A DNA stretch of 64,000 nucleotides from Mytilinidion resinicola. Its lineage: Eukaryota; Ascomycota; Dothideomycetes; Mytilinidiales; Mytilinidiaceae. Both the position numbers and the translations under genes were made by a program. The notes beneath the pieces are model-generated. The model was not told the DNA's origin, did no database searches, and saw nothing but the letters and a program-made list of their open reading frames with translations. Shown piece by piece: positions 54,458 through 64,000 of this stretch (position 1 is its first letter; each line of letters begins with the position of its first letter). The stretch is taken from assembly GCF_010093595.1 (NCBI RefSeq), contig NW_022985437.1, forward strand, positions 1,719,536 to 1,783,535. The letters run 5' to 3'.

Positions 54458-57400
54458 CGACTTCGACATGATGCTGGTCGTCTAAGATCGGCTTGAGTAC
54501 TCAATGCGTATGCACCGTGTGTTTGGATGCTCCGAGAAGGAGCAAGCCGCAGAGAAAGGAGACAAATGGGCTCACTACTTCGGAGTGCTTCGCGTTAGTT
54601 GGTCTGGGCCTCTGGCCAATGTGGTGTGGTGGCAGCTTTGTTAGGAGTCTGGACGACTGATTTGAGATTCCGGTGCCCACGTTGGTCCCGCTGCCAACTG
54701 TCACCCAGACGGCGTTGTCCTTCATCGGGAAAGAAGAAGGCTGATCTCGCCGGAACGAGCCAGCAGTGGAGAGCTAGGAAGAGGGTGTCGAAATTTCAGA
54801 TCGTGAGAGCGGGGTCACATATTCGATTGGCTCCCTCTGCACATGAGTGGTGGATAATGTCCTTGATTCAAGAGCCGGGAAGGGCCCAAGACACTACACT
54901 ATGGCCTGGAGTCAAGCGCATTCGCACGCCGCCGTTGGGTCCCGCAAGTTCGAAGACTGTACACAGCAGGATTTGGGACAGCTCGTGTTGGAAGGGTTGC
55001 ATGGCAAGGGTCAGCGAGTGAATCCGTACCCACATACATATCGAGGACAGGGTGGCAAGAAAGCATGACAAAAAGCAATTAATTGCAGCAGTTGGGATCG
55101 TCGACAGGCAGCCGGGTGGACAGATGGAGAAAGTGAGCAGCGTTGATTCGAGGGCGGGAATGTCAGGTTTCAGCGGGTGCAGCGAACGTTGCAGCGACCA
55201 AGGGCCAACAGCAAGCAGCGCAGGCGCTTTCCGAAATGGTGTGGAGGACGCGGATCCGATTCGGCCAGCGTGAGATCTAACGACAACGGCCGATGCTCTC
55301 GATGCTGCACTTGGCGGCTCTCTAGTCGCGCCGGCGAGTCAGATGGCGCATTGATTTTGCGTCCGCTCGACGGCTGGGCGCGCTCTTGATGCTAGAGATG
55401 CGTGTTTGCCATCTGAAGTGCACTCTTGTGATGGCTCTGCATGCTGTCTGCCGTCTTGCTCTTATTCGTGCCGCTGGAATGCCATGCTGACTGGGCGTGA
55501 GTCGCATCCATACCTGAGAAGCTGTCCACAATCAATAGTTGGGTGGAGTCCGGGGCGCAACAGAACCTTGCCGGCGGAGTATCGGCCATGGATGGCGCTG
55601 GAGTGATTCTCAGAGCGGCGCAGCGATTAGGGAGATCTGCTAGCACCAGCCCAGAGAGGGCATAGGCAATATCCCAACGACAACGTCACCGCTGTCACGC
55701 ACCGGGCGGGAGAGCAATCACGGCGCGATGGCGTGCGGCGCAGAAGCAAGCAACTGATGGGCGTGGTGGAGATGGTGGGTGGTGGGGGTGCGGTGGAGGC
55801 CGGCGAGGTCAGAAAGGGGCTGCTCGCCGCGATGATGAAGCTGAGTGCCACGATCTGCAGCCGGGCGCCGCTCATCGGGGCGGAAGGCGTGCAGTGTGAT
55901 TGGCCGCACGGCCCTGTCTCATCAGGATCCAGTCCGCTCGTTAATCTTGCAAAAGCCGCGGATCTTGGGCCTTCCCGTCCCTGGAATTGGCTGCCACTCG
56001 TCCAAACTGCATTTTGCTTCTGCTCCGTGCCCCAACACCGCCCCATGGTGGTTTCAGCAGGCCTCACTACTACAGGGCGAACGAGGACAGGGCCGTGAGG
56101 CCTTGCTCGCGCTTCCCCTGACGCCTGGACGCGTGCCGCGGTGCTGGAGCTGGCCAAGCAGAGCCAGAGGCGTTCCGGAAGCGGATAGGCACGGGCGACC
56201 CTCACTGCTGGAGATTGCCGGCCAGCAGAATCGGTAGATCTCTGCGCGCTGTGTGGAGGCCGTCGAGTCCACCAGGCGGCCCGAGACCAGCAAAGCGAAC
56301 AGAACGCTGCCCCGCGAGACAATGCGCACATTGCCTCTCGTGCGCCCCGCGACGTCAGCAAATCTGCCCTCAAACCGCGTTCTATTTCGTGCTACACTCA
56401 GCGCTCTCGTTTTCTGCGACTCGGAATGCAGCCGCTCGCCCGCTCGCCCTCCCTTCGAGTCGGGACGGGGCATGCAAGATAGAGTTCGCCTGCGTTTTGA
56501 CAACACCCACGCTGCAAGGGCTGTCCTTGCGGCCATTAGGATGCTTTCCCTAGCACCGGGTCCTGCCTCCCGCGCCAATCCCCTCTACACGCCCGCGAGG
56601 GTCTCCTGATTAGGCCAATATCAGCCTGCCGCAAGGAAATCTCATGGTTGAGTATTTAGCACACGTTGCAGAGGCGTCGTCACTGACCTCCAGGGCCTGT
56701 GCCGCAGCCTGGCCGCACCAGACCGTGACATGCACGGGGAGTTCGCTGCTTCGGGCCCATCCTCACGCTGCCCGTGACATGCTGGTGCCGTCTGGCACGG
56801 TCTGGCAAGCCGGGTGAGATATGGCCGCCCTCACGGTCACAGCCTGCGTCTGCTCGTATCCCTGGCTGAGGGGCAGATGGTTTAGGACGGGGGAGGACCC
56901 GGCGAGCAGGAAAAGCATTGCGAAACAGTGGATCCGGGGTGGTCCCGCGGCCGTGTGCGACCAGGCCCAGGACATCTCTCCCAGCCAAACACCAGCACGT
57001 CGTGCAGAGTCCCGGTCCGTTTGGGCGGCGTGAGTCCTGAGCAACCGGCTGCGTCCCGAGCGCTGGAGGCTGTCGCCCTGTTCCAGGGCTTCATTTTGCT
57101 CAGACACCTGGATGGCACAGCAGGAGCCACAGAGGTCTTGTCGGGTCGCCGTTTGTCCCAGCACTCGGGAAGGTGCAGCATGGAGGCCACGGAGCGTGTC
57201 TGCGGTGCTCCCCTCTTGTTCCAGCAGGCTGCTGACATGCAGCGGCGGCATCCAAGCGACTCGCTCCCTCGCAGTTCACGTCGTACGCTGCGCTAAAGCC
57301 GGCGCTGGCGGTTGGTGATGACGAGCCGGCGGTTGCACAGGTCGGCGAGGTGAAAGAAACCAATTTCGCGCTGCTGGGGAGCCCTGGAGGCATCCTGGCC

Positions 57401-60400
57401 TCCCCCACGGGAGCTTGCGTGCATCAGACCGGCCTCAGCATCAGACAGGCCTCAGTCAGAGACGGCCATGACCTGGCCGTGGCGGGCATCCATGGACCTG
57501 TGCCGCCAGCAGTGGGCCTGATAGACAAGAACAATCTCTACAGCGCCTCAGCGAGGCTTCGTGCGCTTCCAACGAGAAATAGAGTTCGTGCTGCCGTTGC
57601 GCACCAGGTCTCTGAGTCGTGCCACCGCTCGCAAAGCCGTGCATGCAGCAGGGCCCGCCAAGGCCCAGCATCAGCAGCACGCACCTGGGGCCAACAGACG
57701 CCTCCGGGCCAGATCGGGCCGCGACATGTGGTACGTAGGGGGCAGCGATGCGAGCCCATGTCTGGCGATGCGGGTGCCGTTGTGCTGGCGACGGGTGTGG
57801 GGACGCTTTGGGCGAGAGAGGCGGGCCGATGCTCGCGCTGCAGGCGGATGCTTTCGGTCGCAGGCTTGCCAGAGGGCGTGAGGGCCAGAGTCACGGCCTG
57901 GCGGCTGGGTCTGATGCTGCAGCGGGCTGACTCGGGATTGGTGCGTGGTGCTGGATGGCGTGCGGTTCCTCGCTCGTTAAACGGCGTCGCGCACTGCTGG
58001 AACCGACTAGGCTGCCTGCGGCGATTACTGGCGAGGCTCCACCACCCCCCTCCACCACCATTCACCATCCTCCACCACACCTGGTGCCACACGCCGCTCA
58101 GCCCGCCGTCTCTCGTGCCTCGCGCGCCCTGGAACGCCCAGCACCGCTTGGAGGCTGCCCCAGCGGGCCACCTGCCACTTGCCAGCCCGCCGGAATCCGT
58201 CCAACCCCAGATCTATCTCAGCCACAGGCGCACCGCGCGCAGCAACCACGCTTCGGGGTCGCCGCGACCTTGCGTCTTGCTCCCGACGACCCAGACGGCT
58301 CTTTTTGCCTGGTATCCGTGCCGTCTCGCGTGGGGAGGCATGTCGTCCAGGGGCAGACGCTTGCGTCAGGCCACCAGCAGCAGCAGCTCGCTATTTTTGC
58401 GCCAGAGGGCAGGCCGCGGGAGGCAGAGCAGAACTCGGGACACGAGCCTGGCAAGAGCTGGGGACTGTGGAATGACGATATCCGCCGCGGCAGTCGACAA
58501 TCCTGCCTCGTGGAGTCGTGGGCCGCATTGTGCAAGGCGCTGCAGTGGAGCAGCGGAGATATGGAGTGACTCCGTGGTTCGCGATCGCAGCACCGGCCAG
58601 GGATCGATATCGCTCGTCTGCCGCTGTCACGCTCGCGGCTGGGCAGCACGGCGGGCGGCGTGGTGGGAGAGACGTCAGGCCGTCAACGCCGCGCGCTGGT
58701 GCTTCCGCTCCACGCGCCAGCCTTCTGGGAGAAGATGCAGAGCACGAAGCGGGCCAATCACACAGGCCGCAGCGAATTCCAAATCACAGTCGTCGGCCCA
58801 ACGTCGGCTCCCCCTCGCGGCGACCCGTTCGCCTGGCCCTGTGCACTAAGCATCGAGGGCGTCCGAATCGGGACGCGCGCGTTACCGCCCTGGGCCGAGA
58901 TGCCTCTGTTGAGCATGCTTGGCGCTCGCCCGCTGCAGAGCCGACCTGGCTCGCGCCGCGGTCCCGGCATGCCGGTGCTGTTTTGCTGCCGGCGCCAGTC
59001 CCGCCCAACGGCTGTCTGCGCGAACAACCTCACGCGGTATCGTCTGCTCCGCCGCGGTTTGGCTGCCCCCGCCGGGCACCGCTCCCTCAGCACCCGTTGG
59101 TTCGTCGGCACGCCATCGCTCCTCTCTGCGCCCTGGGGCCTGATTCGCGCGCCGTGGCCTCAGCGATCCGGCGCTTGTCACGGCGATCAGAATCTGCGCT
59201 CGGTTCCAAAGCAAGTCTTTGCGCGGCGTTTGATCGCTCGCCCGTTGCCCTGCTGGATCAGAGTGACGCCCGCGCTCAACGTCGCTGGATGGCCGCGGGT
59301 GATCGCCTCACGACGTCCATCGTCGCCTCATCGCGCCGCACGACGCTCCCCGGATGCGCGGGCGCAAGAGGGCGACATGGCGGCGGCGGTGCGGGCTTTC
59401 CCTCGCAGCTGTCAGAGCAGCAGTCTGCATGCCTCCATCAAGGTGGAATGCTCGGCCGGCTGGCACGCGCACCAGCGCGTTTCCGACGTCTCGCAGCGCA
59501 GATTCCACGTCCCACGAAACGATCCCAGGTGCCACCAGGTCCGGGGAGGCTCGTCGACGCCGGCGCCCCTTGGGCCCGGCTGCTGGACGGGCCAGGTGCT
59601 CGCCCTCATTCCTCAGGCGGGCTTTATTGCGTGCATGCCCCATCGAGGGCGAGGTCCCCGACGACGAGGGTGACGACGACGAGGGGCCCGACGAGGGTCA
59701 CGATGCTGGCGGCAGGGAAGGCCTCGTCCTGGGCGCGCTGAGGCCATGCCTCTGGCCACGATGATGGCGCCGCGGGCTGGCTGAGTGCGACAGGCATGGA
59801 TAGGTGCTCGCGGCCAGAAGGGACCTCGTGTGGGGGGGACGTGACAGTCATGATCAATCTCATCAGGCCGTGAATCGCCCGCTAGAGGCGCCGGGCAGAT
59901 CAAGGCTGCGCGCGCTCCCTTTGCGAACCCAGCGGCGGCCAAGGGCGCTGAACGGCCTCGCCAGGCGCATGGATCCCTGGCGGCGTGGCCACGCAGGCGC
60001 GGACGGCGATAGGGCGCGGCGGTGCAAGGAGAACCGCATCACCACGCCCAGCGGAGGGCCACAGGAGGCCACGGCCTGGCGGAGCGTGTCTCTGAGCATC
60101 GCGTAGCGCTGCAATTGCTGGCCATGGCAATTGCAGCAGCGGTGCCACGGTACCAGGCAGACCCAGCGGAGCCCATACCGCGCGATATGCACCACCCTGG
60201 GGCGCATCCTTCACCCGACGATCTGGTTACAGACATTCAGGCAGGCTGTCGCCCAAAGCGGCGTGGCCACCAGATACAATTAGTCGCGCGGTCGCCGCCG
60301 CCTTTCCCTATCTGCGTCTCGCCCACCCCTCCCGGATCGCCCAGGCCGCCTGCATCCCGAAGCGTGCCAGCGTGAGCAAGGCTGGCTGTACCGCCTGCCA

Positions 60401-61099
60401 GCAACGTCAACCGCCCCAGCAGCCCGCGCCCATGCCACCCGAGCAGTCCCAGCTCCAAACAAGCCCTAGCCGCATCGCAGACACTGAGATGCCCCCAGCC
60501 CACAGGCAATAACTCCTCCAGACGCCTTGGCGCTGCCTGTGCACCACCGCGCCCTCCTTCCCCGCTGCCAATATATACTCTCCGAGACCCACGGCCCATC
60601 TCGCTCACCGTTGGCCTTTGCCGCCGTGCTTCCCGTCCAGCCTCTTAACGCCTCGACCACCCTCGCGTCCCTCACTCCCTCTCTCCACCATAGCTCCTGT
60701 CCTGTTGTGCATTTATCACTCACCAAGGTATGTCGCCGTCACTTCCTCCTTGCAGTGCTGTTCCCCAAGCATTCACCTCCTAGCTGTAACGGGGGGACGC
60801 ATAACATCGAGACCTTCGTTCCGTCGATCGTTTTCGTTCGAGTCGTCCTGTTTACGGTCGTGGACGCTGGCATCAGAGCGTGGACGTGGATGCTTGCTCA
60901 GATCACACGGCACAACCAGTCCTAACGACATCTGCAGCAATTCACCACCATTTCGACGACATCTTGTGCCTATTCTCTCTATATCGACGTTTCAAGTCAT
61001 TGCATCGACAGACTGTTCCGCTTGTTGCGACTTTCTTGACATCACCCCGCTTGGTAACTAGCCTGGACTTCACTCAGCAACGTCACCACATCGCCCACA
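54458..61099. promoter_or_regulatory. 6.6-kb GC-rich gene-free region upstream of flbD-like gene
   Basis: The largest gene-free block of the window. Bases 55100-60600 are GC- and CpG-rich and carry overlapping long open frames on both strands (for example 57350-58849, 58518-59741, 58660-59673 and 55627-56373). The translations are Arg/Ala/Pro/Ser/Cys mixtures with no domains, and several begin without ATG, so I read them as by-products of low stop-codon density. Bases 60300-61099 become C/T-rich with GTATGT donor-like sites (60728), consistent with a long, possibly spliced 5' leader of the flbD-like gene. Large upstream regions are known for fungal developmental regulators. A regulatory role here is inference. 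Confidence 0.45.
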
Positions 61100-62347
61100 A
61101 TGGTCAACCACCGACGCGGCCCTTGGTCGCAGCACGAAGACGCCTGGCTCGTTTCTCTCGTCCACCGCAACGGTCCGCACAACTGGGTGCGGATATCACA
61201 GGAGATCCAGACGCGGTCACCCAAGCAGTGCCGCGAGCGCTTCCACCAGAACCTCAAGCCAACGCTAAACCACGAGCCAATCTCGCCCGAGGAGGGCGAG
61301 CTGATCGAGAGGCTGGTTCACGAGATGGGTAAGAGGTGGGCCGAAATCGCACGACGCCTGAAGGGCCGAAGCGACAACGCCGTGAAGAACTGGTGGAACG
61401 GAGGGCAGAACCGAAGGAAGCGCAACCCTGATCGACTTGACGACGGCACCCAAGGATCGCAGTCTGTGCAGAGCAGCTATTCTTACCACCCGCTATCACG
61501 ACCCATGGATCGTCGCGAGGAACATCCTGGCCAGGTCGCACATTCTTCCCTGCCACCACTGTTCAACAGGGAGATGCCAGAGTCTGCACAATACTATCCA
61601 GAGGCTAGACGGTTATCACTAAACCCTGTTTCGCACAGCCCGCAAGGACTGCAGCTCCCACCTCCACAGAGCTTCGAGCCGTATTCTGGTATGAGCGCTT
61701 CGCGTCCGCATAACCTCGAGCTTCAGTTCACTGGACCGTTTTCGGCTCATCGCAGATGGGAAACCCCAATGCCTTCACCATCTGGCTACTCGGTCGTCTC
61801 GGCAGATGGAGCGCCATCTCTAATCACAGACACTGGCTCTGAGTCCCGCTCTCCTCGAGGAGCAGCTTCCCCACTCGAGTCGACAACCCTAGCTCCTCTG
61901 GTCGGTGGCCGTTCCGAGCGCAAGAACTCCAGCACCCGCTTCTTGCCTCAATCTGGCTTTGCCATCGATGACGATGATCACACGACGATTCAGATGCCGT
62001 ATGACCCGCACAAGCGCCGTGCGTCGGTACAGCTTCCTCCTCTCCAACCTCCATCGGCCGCACCCATTTTCAGGGAGCCAAACTACAGGGCTGAGAAGCC
62101 GCAGTTGCTCACCCAGCCTGCTCACCATCATTACTCTCTCCTATCGGGCCAACAGCCTCTCCCAACCTTCCGCAGCTTGGCCGAGCCAGGACGTGTACCA
62201 GACGTGCAGTCCACTAGCCCGCTCGCGAGGCAATTACCCTCGCCATACGCTTTGCTGCCTCCGGTGAAGAAGTCTCGAAGCGCACCAGCGAGCCCAAGAG
62301 AGGGCAGCCGCGACCAGCGCATGAACCTCTCGACTATGCTTTCATGA
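61100..62347 (+). CDS. flbD: Myb-type conidiation regulator FlbD-like
   Basis: Single-exon frame of 415 codons. Residues 1-110 contain two tandem Myb repeats. R1 is RRGPWSQHEDAWLVSLV..NWVRISQEI with SPKQCRERFHQNLKP. R2 is ISPEEGELIERLVHEMGKRW with ARRLKGRSDNAVKNWWNG. The Trp spacing and the sequences NWVRIS, CRERFHQNLKP, LNHEPI and NAVKNWWNG are those of Aspergillus FlbD, a nuclear DNA-binding protein upstream of brlA in asexual sporulation that also affects sexual development. The remaining 300 residues are Ser/Pro/Gln-rich and disordered, with RRASVQLPPLQPP-like motifs common in fungal regulators. The start ATG at 61100 begins the family-typical N-terminus directly. Confidence 0.93.
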   Translation: MVNHRRGPWSQHEDAWLVSLVHRNGPHNWVRISQEIQTRSPKQCRERFHQNLKPTLNHEPISPEEGELIERLVHEMGKRWAEIARRLKGRSDNAVKNWWNGGQNRRKRNPDRLDDGTQGSQSVQSSYSYHPLSRPMDRREEHPGQVAHSSLPPLFNREMPESAQYYPEARRLSLNPVSHSPQGLQLPPPQSFEPYSGMSASRPHNLELQFTGPFSAHRRWETPMPSPSGYSVVSADGAPSLITDTGSESRSPRGAASPLESTTLAPLVGGRSERKNSSTRFLPQSGFAIDDDDHTTIQMPYDPHKRRASVQLPPLQPPSAAPIFREPNYRAEKPQLLTQPAHHHYSLLSGQQPLPTFRSLAEPGRVPDVQSTSPLARQLPSPYALLPPVKKSRSAPASPREGSRDQRMNLSTMLS

Positions 62348-64000
62348 AACCAATTCTTGTATTATAGCAAAGGCACATCACCAGCGATGGCACCATCATC
62401 AACTACACCTACACTTCCTGTTTATGATTTGGAATTATTTAAGCGAGCGCAGCGAGCGTCTAGCGATCTAGGATCGAAGCTGCCTACTCATCCTTCCTCT
62501 AGCTATAGTCTCATATTTCCGAGGTTAGGGATAACCAGTTTGTAATCTAACAAGATAGCTTCCTTTCTCGCTTTCATTTTGCAATACCCCTAAAACTCCT
62601 CCTGTTTCAATTTCTTTCTTTTTCACTTTTAGCAGTCTGGAATTAGACGGCTTTGGGCTTTTGCGATGACGGACTGGATTGGGCTGGATTGGCATATACC
62701 CCCTTAATGTAGGACACACTAAAAAACTTCTCATCAAAGAATGGGAAACATCGGATTTGGATCGGGGCGAGAATTATGGTTCTCCTGTTTCACTTGACGA
62801 GGCGTTTTGTGCGAGCGTGGCTTTGCTTCTTCTCTCATTGGCGTTCGGGGCGGGCTGAAGGGAGGCAGCGCGATGGGAATTAAACGGCACCGGGCCGTTT
62901 GAGTGGGCACTATTGAACCAGTCTGATTCATGGATATGATAGCCCTACAGCCAACTAGACAGCCAGTCGGTTGTATTGGTCGAACTTTAATCGAGGCGAT
63001 TCGCCGCTATGACACGAAGCTCATCTATCTACAAACTCTCTTGGAATTACGTGTGATTTGGTGAAGCAGGAGTTGCTACTCCAAGCAGCGATCCTAGCCG
63101 TGCCGTCAAAATCACTGGCAGAGGTGCTACAACAGGCTCACTCCACAAAGAAACGGAACGGACGGCGCTGGTGAAACTGCTTACCCCCGACCGAGAGAGC
63201 CCCGTCAACCCTTCTCCCGCAAACCTACCGCAGCGCAGTGCACCCTCTCCGGTCCGCATCTGGTGCCGTTTCGCACAAAACCACGTGTTCCTGCGGTAGA
63301 GTTTGCGCATCTGCGAAACGCAGCACTGCTAGCCCGGGGGGGCCAGACAGAGCAAAAACGCCGCACCTTCCTACCTTGGCGCGATGCAGGCGGGCCGTAC
63401 GAACAGACATTTTCGGTCCCGGTCGAGTAGTCGGGTACGAGGCGAGTCGAGTGTCTGCGTACCTTACTTAGGCAAGGCAGGGGAGGGGGTTGTTTGGCAA
63501 AAACGCTGAATCGCCGGCCCAGTTCGATAGTTGGTGGTTTCGAGGATACAACTGTGAGACGGAGCCCGAGTCGTGCGTTTGGGCAGTGCTGACTTGCATG
63601 CATGCTACCGGTGGTACCGTCCCGTGAACGGCCCGTTGGGAAGTGGTTGGCTGCGGCGGGGATTTAGGTCGACGATAAAAGTGCCGAAAATGGGGGAGGA
63701 GACGGCAGGGGTGGCAGGTTGGAAGCGGTAATGGGCGAAGAATCGTGGCGAGCTGAACAGCTGCTTTCTGTCAAGTACATATGGGCATGTCGAGCTGCCT
63801 TGCGAAGTGGGTGGGTGACGAGCGAACGAGGCGAGCCAGAGAGCCGCACGCAACGACCGGGGGCTGTTCGCGCCCCGCCGCGCAGGCAAGGGGATGTGCT
63901 GTTCACCATTCCGGGTTCTGCAAAGCGAACGCGGCGAGTCAGGTCACCGATACAGATCTCAGAGGGCGGTTCGGCGGACAGCACCGGGGGGATCGCTGGA
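62348..64000. other. Downstream region to window end, nothing recognised
   Basis: 1.65 kb after the flbD-like stop. Short frames on both strands carry no recognisable domains. The segment 63100-64000 is GC-rich and could be the promoter of a gene beyond the window. Confidence 0.5.

Noticed and set aside
55627..56373. 248-codon frame on -
   Set aside because: Same GC-rich block, no motif and no plausible intron partners.
57350..58849. 499-codon open frame on +
   Set aside because: It begins at GTG, has no domain, and its composition is a random-looking Arg/Ala/Ser/Cys mixture in GC-rich DNA. Other frames on both strands are equally open over the same bases.
58518..59741. 407-codon frame on +, overlapping a 337-codon frame (58660-59673) in another phase
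   Set aside because: Two long overlapping frames on one strand with no recognisable motifs indicate low stop density rather than genes.
1..64000. tRNA, rRNA or CRISPR features
   Set aside because: No T-loop/anticodon arrangement, rRNA core string or regularly spaced direct repeats with unique spacers was found by eye; a tRNAscan/Infernal run would be decisive.

Overview
This window looks like a piece of nuclear genome from a filamentous ascomycete (Pezizomycotina, probably Dothideomycetes). The evidence is the gene set: FlbD-type Myb regulator, SPC24, MIA40, FIS1, OM14, a GYF-domain Smy2/Syh1-like protein, a family-41 O-GlcNAc-transferase-like enzyme and a TRI12-type MFS pump. Most introns are about 47-80 nt, with GT..AG borders and CTAAC/CTGAC branch points close to the acceptor. 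Nothing is arranged as an operon. Gene models were made by joining open frames across introns whose phases fit exactly. Coordinates in the CDS entries span first to last coding base, and the introns are listed in the text.

Layout. 0.5-9.8 kb: a membrane-anchored orphan, a secreted S28 serine peptidase (11 exons), MIA40, OM14, a small Cys/His-rich orphan and a Gly/Arg-rich orphan. 11.4-22.1 kb: the large GYF-domain protein on + and a very repetitive coiled-coil protein on -, which contains a 75-base assembly gap. 23.7-27.7 kb: SPC24 and FIS1 back to back, then a RING-H2 E3 ligase. 27.7-30 kb: gene-poor DNA with degraded repeat copies. 30-38.4 kb: a secreted S41 peptidase (+) convergent with the OGT-like gene (-). 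38.4-41.6 kb: a GC-rich gene-free stretch. 41.6-46.5 kb: a divergent pair, a serine-rich coiled-coil orphan (-) and a PH-domain protein (+). 47.7-52.3 kb: a D-erythronate-dehydrogenase-like SDR, an MFS pump with two frameshifts and a cytochrome P450 relic. 53.9-54.5 kb: a non-autonomous Tc1/mariner-like element with 89-bp terminal inverted repeats and TA duplications. 54.5-61.1 kb: a 6.6-kb gene-free, GC-rich upstream region. 61.1-62.3 kb: the flbD-like gene.

Functional themes. Three genes concern mitochondria: MIA40 (intermembrane-space import), OM14 (outer-membrane receptor for cytosolic ribosomes) and FIS1 (fission). Two encode secreted peptidases. The 49.4-52.3 kb segment looks like a decaying secondary-metabolism remnant: a TRI12-type pump broken by two single-base losses in A-runs lies next to a P450 relic whose conserved residues were lost through changes that look like G:C to A:T transitions, the type left by RIP. 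No complete new defence or mobile system is visible. The points most worth checking are the decaying pump/P450 pair, the TIR element, a predicted 2-nt micro-exon followed by a long structured intron in OM14, a GC-AG intron in the GYF gene, two stop-free 57-nt introns, and the large GC-rich region upstream of flbD. No tRNA, rRNA or CRISPR array was recognised.
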